Positions 9,779-18,701 are shown, counted from the first letter of the stretch. The stretch is DNA of 64,000 bases from Lactobacillus sp. YT155 (GCF_030504545.1 NZ_JAUKWP010000005.1:62001-126000); one strand, 5' to 3'. The notes: generated by a model from the letters alone, not told the origin. A program made the numbers and translations.

Positions 9779-9792
9779 ATTAAGCGCTTTCT
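9779..9792 (+). promoter_or_regulatory. Candidate cre site (CcpA binding)
   Basis: ATTAAGCGCTTTCT matches 12 of 14 positions of the consensus TGWAARCGYTWWCW. It is placed centrally in the divergent promoter region of the nucleoside island, consistent with carbon catabolite repression of a nucleoside-utilisation operon. Confidence 0.6.
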
Positions 9793-9793
9793 T

Positions 9794-9807
9794 TTTGTAT
9801 ATTTGAA
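9794..9807 (+). promoter_or_regulatory. Putative operator repeat R2 for the PucR-type regulator
   Basis: Second exact copy of the 14-mer TTTGTATATTTGAA, starting 72 bp after R1 (close to seven helical turns), just before the regulator gene's SD. Such paired sites would suit looping by an oligomeric regulator. Confidence 0.5.
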
Positions 9808-9826
9808 CAGTTGAAAGGTTATTTAC

Positions 9827-11002
9827 ATGATACATCTTCAAGACATTCTAAATTTAGAACAAAAAAAATTGAGAAGAATTACATCAAGTCCTAATACTAA
9901 CCCAGTTGTCAGATCAATAACCGTACTTGAAAATCTTGACGTCAAAAGCTGGCTCGTTGGTGGTGAAATCCTTTTAGTAAGCTCTGGAACGTTAAATATA
10001 TCTACTAACAAATTAATTGAGCTTATTAAGAACTTATCTTTAATGAAATCATGCTGTCTTGTTATAAAAAAACTAGATGACAATTTCAAAGTTAAGTCTG
10101 AAGTTGAAAATTTGGCAAGTGATATACAATATCCAATATTCATATTGGATGATAACAGTAGTTATGTTCAAATTATGTCAGAAGTTAATGATCTGTTATT
10201 CAAAGATAGAGATCAAGATAGACTGATAAGCCTAGAATTAAATCGGCTTTTTTATCTTAACGAAATAAAAGATACAGATTTTGATTTTGTTTCTCACACA
10301 ATTAATAAAGATCTTTATAAATTAACCGTAAAGGTAATAAAGTTTTCTTCTACTTTTACTGATTCACCTTTGAACAAAATCAACCTATCCTCACAACACA
10401 TAGAAGTTATTGATAAAATACTAAAAAAACATTTTATACATAGTCTAAAATCTATCAAATATTTTTTTGTGGACAATAGTGACAATTTTTATTTAATCTT
10501 CTTTTTTGATGCTCAAAGTATTTCATCATTTTCCTTCAAAGATGAAATTTTCAAATCTATCCCGAGAAATTTTACGTATAAATTTCATATTGGTGAATCA
10601 GAGTCACATAGAGCTTCCGACTTAAATATTTCATTTAAAGAGTCAAACTTTGCAATCAAATCTTTAGATTTTTTACCTGACTCAAGGATAATTGTGAATT
10701 TTAAAGATGTATATCTTTTACAATTGATAATTAGTGCGAATAAGGAAAGTGAGAAATCATTACTAAATCTCGATTTAGTCAATTTACTTAATAATTCCGT
10801 ATATTTATCCACATTAAAAACTTTTTTCAATCAAAATGAATCAATAAAGAAAACCGCAGAAAAAATGTTTACACATCCAAATACTATCCGTTACAGATTG
10901 GAATCAATAAATGAGTTGACCGGTTTAAATTACAAAAACACAAATGATAAACTAATTCTTTATGTCTATACAATGACTAGACTTCTCACTATCAATTCTT
11001 AG
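9827..11002 (+). CDS. PucR family transcriptional regulator of the nucleoside island
   Basis: The 391-residue protein has an N-terminal PucR-type sensing domain (about 1-125, with the conserved pattern of WLVGGEILLVSSG) and a C-terminal PucR/CdaR helix-turn-helix (about 335-385: KTAEKMFTHPNTIRYRLESI). The family includes PucR of purine degradation and CdaR. It is divergent from the MFS-phosphorylase-MFS-deoB operon with a 123-bp shared control region holding an exact repeated 14-mer and a cre site, so it most likely controls that operon. Codon use is strongly A/T-biased, in keeping with the island as a transferred block. Activator or repressor role is not decidable. Confidence 0.82.
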   Translation: MIHLQDILNLEQKKLRRITSSPNTNPVVRSITVLENLDVKSWLVGGEILLVSSGTLNISTNKLIELIKNLSLMKSCCLVIKKLDDNFKVKSEVENLASDIQYPIFILDDNSSYVQIMSEVNDLLFKDRDQDRLISLELNRLFYLNEIKDTDFDFVSHTINKDLYKLTVKVIKFSSTFTDSPLNKINLSSQHIEVIDKILKKHFIHSLKSIKYFFVDNSDNFYLIFFFDAQSISSFSFKDEIFKSIPRNFTYKFHIGESESHRASDLNISFKESNFAIKSLDFLPDSRIIVNFKDVYLLQLIISANKESEKSLLNLDLVNLLNNSVYLSTLKTFFNQNESIKKTAEKMFTHPNTIRYRLESINELTGLNYKNTNDKLILYVYTMTRLLTINS

Positions 11003-11013
11003 AATTCACAATA

Positions 11014-11048
11014 AAAAAAGACATCGATTTATTCGATGTCTTTTTTTA
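11014..11048. repeat. 35-bp direct repeat copy 2, bidirectional terminator
   Basis: Identical to 5327-5361. It terminates the PucR-type gene on +. On - it encodes the last residues (KKDIE) and stop codon of the hydrolase gene, so here the repeat is partly coding, which suggests this is the ancestral copy. Confidence 0.95.
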
Positions 11049-11805
11049 GATTACTCTCAAAAAATTCCGAAATCTGATCCATTAGTTCTGTAGTCACTAA
11101 ATGACCTTCATTTCTCCCAATCAAAAATTCTACATTTTTAGCAAAATCTTGATCTTTAATTTCTTCATAAAAATCTCGTGGTTGTGAGAAAGGAATTCGT
11201 TCATCTCTAGTTCCATGCCAGATAAAAAATGGCCGCCTATTAATCGCTGCTGGATTCAATGATAAATCATAATTCTTAACCCAACTCAATAGTTTCAACA
11301 AGTCGTTGGGAACAAAAAGTCCATATTCTTTCGCACTCTTTTGAACGCGGTCAATATATTTCATTGGTGCTGGCGATCCCATAATACAAGCAGCTACTGA
11401 AATTTCAGGATGTTGAGTCAACAAGGCACTTGTCGTTATTCCACCCATTGAGTAACCACCAACGCCGATTTTCTTCTCATCTAACAATTTGATTTCGTCA
11501 TAAAAATTCAATAAGACACTGAATTCAGCTAAGTTAGCTTGAATACTATTCCAGAATGTAAACGAAGGAATTGAGGAAATAGGTTGTTTTCTTTTACCAT
11601 GATTTTGTGCATCAGGTAAAATTACGCGAATACTTTTTTGTGCCAATTTACGAGCTTGTGTGAGTACCAATTCTTTACTCGATTTCCATCCATGATAAAA
11701 AACCACGATTGGAATTTTTTCTTTTCTTAAATCGTATGCTACCACTTCTAAAACTGGAATATGTTTAATATCACGAGCTAAAACTTCTATTTTCATTTTT
11801 ACCAA
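11029..11805 (-). CDS. Alpha/beta hydrolase (YitV/dienelactone hydrolase-like)
   Basis: A 258-residue serine hydrolase: oxyanion block VVFYHGWKSS, nucleophile elbow GGYSMGG, Asp in WHGTRDERIP and His in RNEGHLV give a complete triad. No signal peptide, so a cytosolic esterase or acyl peptidase is likely; substrate unknown. Two starts are possible: TTG at 11805 with AAAGGG seven bases upstream and overlapping the pepO stop, or ATG at 11796 directly after it. Either way it is coupled to pepO. Its C-terminus runs into the terminator repeat. Confidence 0.85.
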   Translation of the reverse strand: MVKMKIEVLARDIKHIPVLEVVAYDLRKEKIPIVVFYHGWKSSKELVLTQARKLAQKSIRVILPDAQNHGKRKQPISSIPSFTFWNSIQANLAEFSVLLNFYDEIKLLDEKKIGVGGYSMGGITTSALLTQHPEISVAACIMGSPAPMKYIDRVQKSAKEYGLFVPNDLLKLLSWVKNYDLSLNPAAINRRPFFIWHGTRDERIPFSQPRDFYEEIKDQDFAKNVEFLIGRNEGHLVTTELMDQISEFFESNLKKDIE

Positions 11806-13736
11806 ATATTGACCCTTTGATCTTCATCTAACCACATACCATCATCCGGAGTAATGTTAAATGCCTTGTAAAAGTCGTCCATGTTTTGCGCATGAACGTT
11901 GGCACGCATTGGTCCTGGAGCGTGAACGTCAGTTGATAATAGTAATTCAGCGAATTGGGTCGTAAGCTTGATTCTCCAAACACGGGCCCAGTTCTTAAAG
12001 AATTCCTGTAAATCAACATCATCATGCGTTTTTGCGGCTTCAAGAGCACAACTTAAACCACCAACATCGGCAACATTTTCACTGACAACTAGTGTTCCAT
12101 TTACTTTACCACCAGCGTATTCAACTCCATCGAATTCTTTAACCATAGCTTGAGTTAATTTCTCAAACTTAGCATAATCTTGGTCTGTCCACCAATTATT
12201 CAAGTTACCTAATTCATCGAATTTAGCTCCATTGTTATCGAAAGCATGAGAAATTTCATGAGCAATAACTGCGCCAATTCCACCGTAGTTTTGGCTCGAT
12301 GATTGTTGCAAACTATAAAATGGTGCCTGCAAAATTGCTGCTGGGAATGTAATATCATTTCTAGCGGGATCGTAACATGCATTTACCATGTGTCCGGGCA
12401 TTGCCCATTCGTCACGATCAACTGGTTTAGGATATTTGTCAAAACGATATTGACGAAAGACTTGCGAAATCTTTTGCATATTTTCATAAAGACTTAAACT
12501 CTCATCAACCTTAATCAGATTAAAAACCTCTTCGACCTTGTCAGGATAGCCGACTTTAATAGCAATTTTTTCTAACTTTACAACTGCTTTTTGTTTGGTA
12601 GCTTCGCCTAACCAATCGTTTTCCTTCAAGCGTTTTTTGTAGATGTCGACCATTTTATGAATCATTGAAATAACATCATCTTTAGCAGCTTGACCAAAAT
12701 ACTTATCTCCATAATAAACACCAAGAATCTCGCTGAAAGTGTTGCTAACACGATGGTAAGCAGCCTTGATTGGGTCAGACAGAGTCTTACTTCCACTCAA
12801 AGCCAAGTTATAAGCACCTGCTGTTTGACGAATGTCTTCACCTAATAGTGAGGCACTAGCCAGAACTTTGTTCACTGTCATCCATGATTTGAGATTTTCA
12901 AATTGCCCATCCAATACTTGATTAATACCATTAAAATATCTTGGTTCGGTGACAATCACTTTATCCGGAGTATCTTTAATTAATTCTTTGATTAATTTGT
13001 CCATCTTCAATGAAGAAACTTTTTTAGTGAATTCATTGAAATCAACAGGGTTGTAGGCTTTAGTATAGTCAGCCCATTCTTCAGAACTCTTAACTAATGG
13101 TACTAAACTAGCATCAAACTCGATGGCTTGCTCAGTAATTTGCTGTGCTTCGTCTTCATTAAAACCGACTTTAACTAAGGTCTTAATAGTCACATCTTTA
13201 TAGACTTCCAAAAGTTTCTGTCCCGACTGATTATTATCGTAATAAGTCTTGTCAGGTAGAATCAGGCTAGGTGCGTAAGCATACACAACATTAGTTGAAG
13301 TATCTTTCATGTCTGCATCAACGACAATTGAAAATGGAAGTGGGAATCCCTTCATCACTAATTGAGTCAATTGATTATCAACATCACTAAAACTTTGTAG
13401 GTTCTTGATGACTTGTAAATCTGCTTGAAGCGGCTGAGCTCCATCAGAATTTAATTTATCAGTGTTAATTCCTACACGATATAACTTAACGGCTTCTCTC
13501 ATTAGATTGTTAGGAATGGTACTGTCGTCCTCAGCAAATGTTTTTAAATCACTCATCATTTGCTTCTCAACACCTTCATCCAAGTCTGAAAAACCACCAG
13601 TTCTTGGTTTATCGTCTGGAATAACAGCGGTCTTAAGCCATTCACCGTTAACTGATAGATAAAGATTATCTTTGGCACTTGCGGTTGCCCCGACAGTTGT
13701 GTCGCCGGCACCACCTAGAATTTGTACATTTTTCAT
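11799..13736 (-). CDS. pepO: M13 family endopeptidase PepO
   Basis: Neprilysin-like zinc endopeptidase that cuts oligopeptides, part of the casein/peptide-utilising proteolytic system of lactobacilli. The ~645 residues carry the zinc motif VIAHEISHAFD, the third ligand in SENVADVGG, and the C-terminal VHAPGPMRANVHAQN block, all typical of M13. No signal peptide, as usual for bacterial PepO. Start is set at ATG 13736, nine bases after GGAG; the ATG at 13742 is too close to the SD. It is followed without gap by the hydrolase gene. Confidence 0.95.
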   Translation of the reverse strand: MKNVQILGGAGDTTVGATASAKDNLYLSVNGEWLKTAVIPDDKPRTGGFSDLDEGVEKQMMSDLKTFAEDDSTIPNNLMREAVKLYRVGINTDKLNSDGAQPLQADLQVIKNLQSFSDVDNQLTQLVMKGFPLPFSIVVDADMKDTSTNVVYAYAPSLILPDKTYYDNNQSGQKLLEVYKDVTIKTLVKVGFNEDEAQQITEQAIEFDASLVPLVKSSEEWADYTKAYNPVDFNEFTKKVSSLKMDKLIKELIKDTPDKVIVTEPRYFNGINQVLDGQFENLKSWMTVNKVLASASLLGEDIRQTAGAYNLALSGSKTLSDPIKAAYHRVSNTFSEILGVYYGDKYFGQAAKDDVISMIHKMVDIYKKRLKENDWLGEATKQKAVVKLEKIAIKVGYPDKVEEVFNLIKVDESLSLYENMQKISQVFRQYRFDKYPKPVDRDEWAMPGHMVNACYDPARNDITFPAAILQAPFYSLQQSSSQNYGGIGAVIAHEISHAFDNNGAKFDELGNLNNWWTDQDYAKFEKLTQAMVKEFDGVEYAGGKVNGTLVVSENVADVGGLSCALEAAKTHDDVDLQEFFKNWARVWRIKLTTQFAELLLSTDVHAPGPMRANVHAQNMDDFYKAFNITPDDGMWLDEDQRVNIW

Positions 13737-13781
13737 AAGCATTTACTCCTAAGTTTGAATAATTCGATAATACCATAGATC

Positions 13782-13811
13782 AAAAAAAGCCGTTTAAATA
13801 ACGGCTTTTTC
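13782..13811 (-). terminator. Terminator of uspA (13812-14282)
   Basis: Stem AAAAAGCCGTT/AACGGCTTTTT with loop TAAAT; T tract on the minus strand. Confidence 0.85.
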
Positions 13812-14282
13812 TTATCTAACAACTGATACTGATACAGGTGAATATCTGACAATATGTTCAGCTTGTGAACCTAATTTGCCATGGCGATTATCAGATCTTT
13901 CTGACCCAATAATTACTAAGTCAGGATCATATTTAGGAATTACCTTATCTACAATCACATGACCAGGATTTCCTTCCGAAACCATTGGTTTCACGTCGGC
14001 TACTCCAAAATCGTTGGCTTTTTGAACATAAACATTCAAATGATCTTTGATTTGTTCACGTCTTTCTTCAATTAATTGAGGTGAGAGTGATTGGAAAATA
14101 TTCAAATCACCGACCTCCATTACAGAAATAATTCCTAAAGGTACTGCCAATGATTTTGCCAATGTGCACGCATAATTAAAGGCACCTTTAGATGAGATAA
14201 AGTCATCATCATCAACGCAAACTAGTATTTTGTTGTATTGAAGTGGCTCCACAATATATTCGTCTAAATTTTCATTATCCAT
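13812..14282 (-). CDS. Universal stress protein UspA family
   Basis: A 156-residue single-domain UspA protein: N-terminal KILVCVDDDDFISSKGAFNY strand-loop-helix, and a C-terminal ATP-loop region IIGSERSDNRHGKLGSQAEH followed by SPVSVSVVR. The canonical ATP motif G-2x-G-9x-G-(S/T) is only roughly kept. SD GGAGG lies upstream. A second UspA gene is at 18237-18701. Stress-related role is by family; target unknown. Confidence 0.9.
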   Translation of the reverse strand: MDNENLDEYIVEPLQYNKILVCVDDDDFISSKGAFNYACTLAKSLAVPLGIISVMEVGDLNIFQSLSPQLIEERREQIKDHLNVYVQKANDFGVADVKPMVSEGNPGHVIVDKVIPKYDPDLVIIGSERSDNRHGKLGSQAEHIVRYSPVSVSVVR

Positions 14283-14325
14283 CTCTTGATACCTCCATGT
14301 TTTGTTGGTGTAATTATATCACAAT

Positions 14326-15504
14326 TCACATCTCGAACTGGCGAATATTGGTTGCTGCACCATAACCTAAAACGGACAAAATATTGGTCGTAGGGTTGAT
14401 ATCAACAATGTATCCCGCAAACTCTGATGGTTCGTTAATTTTACGATCCCATTTTTTATTGTAATTAGTTGTCAAACCATGGTTCTTCCCCATCAAAGCT
14501 GAGCAATTCAATAATATGTAATTGATGTCGTCGAACTTGTAATTTTTTTCTACGTGCTTGTGACCACAAATATAAGCAGATATCTTAGCGTCGGTGACTT
14601 TAGAAAAATCAAATTCTACATTTAAGGCGAACTCGTTTTCTAACTTATTGTCCACTTTTCCTTTAACTCGCTGATTAAATGCGACAAATAATTCGTGAAG
14701 GGAAATTCCGTTAAAACTAAGTCCATCCTCACCTTTTTCTGAAAGCAATGGTGAATGACCTAGCACAACGATTTTTTTACCAGAAGATTTTTCAAGTATC
14801 GCGATTAAATCCATCACTTGATAGTTACGAACAGCTCTGACTTTTTTGACGTCATATTTCTTTACTCCTTGATGATTCAACTCATAAGGAACGTCACTGG
14901 TATTAATAAAAATCGTTCTAACTTCGCCCTTATCAAAATAGAAAACTCCAGAATCTTCAGATATATATTTGATTTGTGGCTGATCATACAAGACAGGTTT
15001 TACAATATTGTCGTAGGAACTGCTTGTAAATGAAGCTTTTTTAGAAAGTGTATGCTCGTCATATTTGTCATTATCATCATGATTACCTTTCACCATAGCA
15101 AAAGGTAACTTGGAATTATTTAACGCTCTAACTGTAAGACGTAACAAAGTCTTGCTGTTTTCGGGAGTGGTGCTGCCATCAATTGCATCACCTAGGTGCA
15201 CCTTCAAGTCGAGTTTATTATTCTGATCGAAAAATCCTAATTCCTGTGTGTGAATTAAGCCGTTAATGCCGTAAAAATCAGAACTAAAAGTGTCTTTAGT
15301 ATGAGTATCAGTGATTACAGCCATAGTAAAAGAACCGTACGAAGCATTACCTTCAACGATTTTTTCATCAAACTTAGTCAAGTAACTTTGAACAAAGCCA
15401 CGAAACGATTTGCTATCGCTCATATCAGCCGAATAATCATCTAATAGATTGATGTTTTTGACACTTTTAATTTTTCCAAAGAAATTTACGATTTTACGAA
15501 ACAC
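14326..15504 (-). CDS. Metallophosphoesterase (calcineurin-like), cytosolic
   Basis: A 392-residue protein with all five calcineurin-like metal motifs in order: ITDTHT, HLGDAIDG, KGNHDDN, LGHSPL and CGHKHVE. No signal peptide or TM segment. Start is GTG at 15504, six bases after GGAGG. The nucleotide or phosphodiester substrate is not evident. The neighbour UspA gene lies 43 bp downstream on the same strand, so they may share a transcript. Confidence 0.85.
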   Translation of the reverse strand: MFRKIVNFFGKIKSVKNINLLDDYSADMSDSKSFRGFVQSYLTKFDEKIVEGNASYGSFTMAVITDTHTKDTFSSDFYGINGLIHTQELGFFDQNNKLDLKVHLGDAIDGSTTPENSKTLLRLTVRALNNSKLPFAMVKGNHDDNDKYDEHTLSKKASFTSSSYDNIVKPVLYDQPQIKYISEDSGVFYFDKGEVRTIFINTSDVPYELNHQGVKKYDVKKVRAVRNYQVMDLIAILEKSSGKKIVVLGHSPLLSEKGEDGLSFNGISLHELFVAFNQRVKGKVDNKLENEFALNVEFDFSKVTDAKISAYICGHKHVEKNYKFDDINYILLNCSALMGKNHGLTTNYNKKWDRKINEPSEFAGYIVDINPTTNILSVLGYGAATNIRQFEM

Positions 15505-15554
15505 GACCTTCCTCCTGTAAAGAGATTCAATACCTATAATATACCACTTAGGTA

Positions 15555-15582
15555 CAAAAAAAGTCGCCCATGAAAGGCGACT
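15555..15582 (-). terminator. Terminator of the acetyltransferase gene
   Basis: Stem AGTCGCC/GGCGACT with a seven-base loop and minus-strand T run. Confidence 0.85.
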
Positions 15583-15583
15583 A

Positions 15584-16108
15584 TTATTTTAATATCATTT
15601 GATAAGCATAACGTGGTTGACGATCAGCAAACATGCGAATGACTCCGCGTTTATCGAAGCCATTTTTTTCGATTACGTGTTGCATTGCTAGATTTTCAAA
15701 ATGCGTATCAATTCGAACATCATTATAACCAAGCATTAATGAAATAGTGATTAAATGATGGATGAAAGTATCTGCTAAATTGTTACCAGCATAATTGGCA
15801 TCCACAGCAATACGATGAATAACGGTATACACGTCGTTTGATTCAGGCATCCACTCGCCGTCTTCAATCACTTGATAGTTCTCATCAATACCTTGGTTTA
15901 ATGCTGCTGTACCAACGATTTCATTATTAAATATCAGTAGATAAGTGATTCCATCTTTTAGATCTTGTCTTAAAATATCGTGATCAGGATAGCCATCTTG
16001 CCATTGATCAACGCCACGTTTTTTTAATGTAACTTTTGCCGAATCAATAATTTCTACAATTCGATCCAAGTCCTTCTCTTCGGCTTTTCTTACATAAATT
16101 GTTGCCAT
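15584..16108 (-). CDS. GNAT family N-acetyltransferase
   Basis: Start at ATG 16108 follows GAGGTGAG; longer readings have no SD. The 174 residues follow the GNAT fold: N-terminal IYVRKAEEKDLDRIVEII, central GTAALNQG, an acetyl-CoA-binding segment with IHRIAVDANYAGNNLADTF and a C-terminal NGFDKRGVIRM. Substrate unknown. A terminator separates it from the phosphoesterase downstream. Confidence 0.88.
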   Translation of the reverse strand: MATIYVRKAEEKDLDRIVEIIDSAKVTLKKRGVDQWQDGYPDHDILRQDLKDGITYLLIFNNEIVGTAALNQGIDENYQVIEDGEWMPESNDVYTVIHRIAVDANYAGNNLADTFIHHLITISLMLGYNDVRIDTHFENLAMQHVIEKNGFDKRGVIRMFADRQPRYAYQMILK

Positions 16109-16184
16109 AATTCTCACCTCAAAAATTTCTTTACCGAAAGATTTAAACAAATTTTCATGAAAATTACAACACTTTTGTTCAAAT

Positions 16185-16218
16185 AAAAAAGATTAGCATT
16201 ATCTGCTAATCTTTTTTA
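16185..16218 (-). terminator. Terminator of the tag-EamA-16206 operon
   Basis: Stem AAAAAAGATTAGCA/TGCTAATCTTTTTT, loop TTATC; its right arm overlaps the last codons of the hypothetical gene. Confidence 0.85.
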
Positions 16219-16709
16219 TTTTGCCATTCATTGACTGCACGTGCTGCTAAACCTAAGCTTAGTAGTGCATCTTTTGAAAGACTATTTCTGATATCACCAA
16301 TTTTGGTATTGGCACCAACTGCGCCAATTACTTGTAGAGAAAAACTAATCAAATGCAAGTCTCCTTCGACTTGGTACTTACCGTTTTCGTCATATGGTGT
16401 TTCGTGATTATATGTAAAATTAATTTCGTTATTTAAAATTGAACCATCCACGTGATTAACCAAAACACGGTCACGCATGTTCTTTAACTTCTTATCTTTA
16501 TGTTGAAGAGTTAATCCATGATCGGATTCTTCTTCATAATACTCGTTTTCTGTCATCTCGAAGTATTCTTTGAAAGGTTTTCTCAATAGAGAAATTTGAT
16601 CAACAAATTCATAGACTTTTTCAGCATCTAGTTTAGATTTCTTCTTTTTGATGTTATCAATGTCATCATACAAATTCGTTGCGAATTCACTTACTTTTGA
16701 AAAATTCAT
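16206..16709 (-). CDS. Hypothetical protein
   Basis: A 167-residue soluble protein with no family that I recognise. It is basic and coiled-coil-like at the N-terminus (DDIDNIKKKKSKLDAEKV), has an acidic centre, and ends in an Ala/Leu-rich helical segment. Start at ATG 16709, eight bases after GAGG; the GTG at 16718 overlaps the SD. It follows the EamA transporter by 20 bp and is probably cotranscribed with tag and that transporter. Confidence 0.65.
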   Translation of the reverse strand: MNFSKVSEFATNLYDDIDNIKKKKSKLDAEKVYEFVDQISLLRKPFKEYFEMTENEYYEEESDHGLTLQHKDKKLKNMRDRVLVNHVDGSILNNEINFTYNHETPYDENGKYQVEGDLHLISFSLQVIGAVGANTKIGDIRNSLSKDALLSLGLAARAVNEWQNKKD

Positions 16710-16729
16710 CTTCTTCACCTCGCTAATTA

Positions 16730-17629
16730 TTATAAAGGTTCTTCCTTAAAACTTCCATACGCCATAATAAATGCGGTTAATATTATTAAAATAATGCCTA
16801 AAGTTTCAAAACCACCAATTTTCAAATGCATAAACACTACTGAAGTTAGGGTTGCTGATAATGGTTCAAAAGAATCCATCAGAGAAACCGTACTAGCTTT
16901 AGTATACTTTAAACTGGCTAAATTCATGAAGTATGCTAATACCGTACCAAAAAATAGGACGAAGGCAAATAATAAAATTCCACTAGTACTTAGTTTAGGC
17001 AGTTGCCAGAACGGATGTTGAAAGCTCAACGCCAAGCCACCGATGAACATTGCCCAGCCAACAACAATTATTGAGCCGTATTCTTTCAATAATCTACCTG
17101 GTAATAGAATGGACATTGCCGAAGTAATTGAAGCAATCATTCCCCAGATAAAGGCGTTAGGCCCAATCGAAAAACTTGAAAAACTCCCTTGAGTGACAAT
17201 AAAAAAAGTTCCCACTAATGCAAAGATTAAACCAATTACATCAACTCTTCTTGGTAAAGTCTTGGTAACTAAACTAATCCAAAGAATTACAAATACCGGC
17301 GAGGTAAATTGTAAAATTGTAGCGGTTGAAGCATCAGAATAAGTCATCGTCTTATAATAAGCTAATTGCATCAAAGCCATTCCAAAAACTACATATAAGA
17401 GTAGCCGCCCTAAATCATTCTTGGTGGTTAAGATTCCAAATGTCTTTTTCTTGCCACGTTTAAAGTAAGCATAGATAAGTAGGATTAATCCGGCAAAGAG
17501 CATTTTCGTACTAACAAGTACATCCGAATTCACATGATCAATCTTAATCAGTGCATCGGCCATGGTGTCGGAAAGACCCCAAAAGATTGCTGCTAGCCCA
17601 GCAATTAAAATACCATAGTATTTTTTCAA
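16730..17629 (-). CDS. EamA/DMT family transporter
   Basis: About 298 residues in ten hydrophobic segments with the duplicated EamA fold (repeat one about 5-135, repeat two about 150-290; ATILQFTSPVFVILW and KASTVSLMDSFEPLSATL are the conserved mid-repeat helices). Drug/metabolite exporter by family; substrate unknown. The start is TTG 17629, eight bases after GAGG. It sits 10 bp after tag. Confidence 0.88.
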   Translation of the reverse strand: MKKYYGILIAGLAAIFWGLSDTMADALIKIDHVNSDVLVSTKMLFAGLILLIYAYFKRGKKKTFGILTTKNDLGRLLLYVVFGMALMQLAYYKTMTYSDASTATILQFTSPVFVILWISLVTKTLPRRVDVIGLIFALVGTFFIVTQGSFSSFSIGPNAFIWGMIASITSAMSILLPGRLLKEYGSIIVVGWAMFIGGLALSFQHPFWQLPKLSTSGILLFAFVLFFGTVLAYFMNLASLKYTKASTVSLMDSFEPLSATLTSVVFMHLKIGGFETLGIILIILTAFIMAYGSFKEEPL

Positions 17630-17639
17630 CTAAAAAACC

Positions 17640-18188
17640 TCACTTAAAATCACAGCTATCAATGTGATCATTTATAACTCCGCTAGCTTGTAAAAATGAG
17701 TAAATAGTTGTTGGTCCGACAAACCTAAATCCAGCTTGTTTCATTTTTTTACTTACTTTGGTTGATAATTCATCAAAAGCTGGCATCTGAGAATCAGAAT
17801 CATAGTGATTTACAATAATTTGATGATCAGTATTCTCCCAAATAAAATCGTCAAATGTTTGCTTGTTTTGATGAAGATCAGAAATAATTTTGGCGTTATT
17901 GATAGTTGCATTAATTTTTAATCTGTTTCTTATAATACCAGAATTGTTCATCAATTCGACAAACTTTTTTTCATCATATTCTTTAACTTTTTCTATTTCA
18001 AAATTATCAAATGCTTTTTTGAATTCATCACGCTTATTCAGAATTGTTTGCCAGCTAAGACCAGATTGAAACAACTCCAAAGTTAATAACTCAAAAAGAT
18101 ATTGATCATCATGGTTTACTATTCCCCATTCATGATCGTGATACTCCATCATATTAGGGCTAGAATTGGCCCAGGCACATCGTGTCAT
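17640..18188 (-). CDS. tag: DNA-3-methyladenine glycosylase I
   Basis: Removes 3-methyladenine from alkylated DNA. The 182 residues match Tag over their length, and the four zinc-snap ligands fall at exactly the E. coli positions: Cys4, His17, His175 and Cys179. The conserved LFELLTLELFQSGLSWQTIL and FRFVGPTTIYSFLQA blocks are present. First gene of a three-gene run with the EamA transporter and a hypothetical gene. Confidence 0.96.
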   Translation of the reverse strand: MTRCAWANSSPNMMEYHDHEWGIVNHDDQYLFELLTLELFQSGLSWQTILNKRDEFKKAFDNFEIEKVKEYDEKKFVELMNNSGIIRNRLKINATINNAKIISDLHQNKQTFDDFIWENTDHQIIVNHYDSDSQMPAFDELSTKVSKKMKQAGFRFVGPTTIYSFLQASGVINDHIDSCDFK

Positions 18189-18204
18189 ATTTCATCCTCA
18201 ATAC

Positions 18205-18233
18205 AAAAAAGAGGCCGTCGACCTCTTTTTTTA
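18205..18233 (-). terminator. Terminator of uspA (18237-18701)
   Basis: AAAAAGAGG/CCTCTTTTT stem around a seven-base loop with T run on the minus strand. Confidence 0.75.
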
Positions 18234-18236
18234 AAA

Positions 18237-18701
18237 TTATTTATTATTAGCATCTGTTCTTACAACGATTACATCAGTTGCAGCATTTCGAATTACATAA
18301 GCAGATACAGAACCTACCAATAGTCTCTCAACTGCATTAAGTCCAGTTGAACCAATCATGATTAAATCATTTTTGTATTCCTTAGGGAACTCAGAAGCAA
18401 TCACCGTCTTCGGATCTCCAAAGCGAAGATGTAAACTCATATCTTCTTTTTTCATTCCTAATTCATAAGCACGGTCTTGCAATTCAGTTAAGTACTCTTG
18501 AGCATCTTCAGAGATTTTGTAGACGACATCTCCATTCAACATTCCCCCGTACATCCCTACGAATTGTTTGGTATTTAACACATTCAACACGTCTAAATGT
18601 GCATCGTTTAGTCTTGCTACTGTCACAGCTTTCTCAAAGGCTCTCTCTGCTTCTTGCGAGCCATCTACTGAAACCAAAATTCTCTTATAGTCTTGTGACA
18701 T
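18237..18701 (-). CDS. Universal stress protein UspA family
   Basis: A 154-residue UspA domain: RILVSVDGSQEAERAFEKAV at the N-terminus and the ATP-binding signature MIGSTGLNAVERLLVGSVSAYV near 117-138, a good match to G-2x-G-9x-G-(S/T). Hence likely an ATP-binding Usp, unlike the one at 13812. SD GGAGG precedes the ATG. Divergent from the tyrosine phosphatase gene. Confidence 0.93.
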   Translation of the reverse strand: MSQDYKRILVSVDGSQEAERAFEKAVTVARLNDAHLDVLNVLNTKQFVGMYGGMLNGDVVYKISEDAQEYLTELQDRAYELGMKKEDMSLHLRFGDPKTVIASEFPKEYKNDLIMIGSTGLNAVERLLVGSVSAYVIRNAATDVIVVRTDANNK

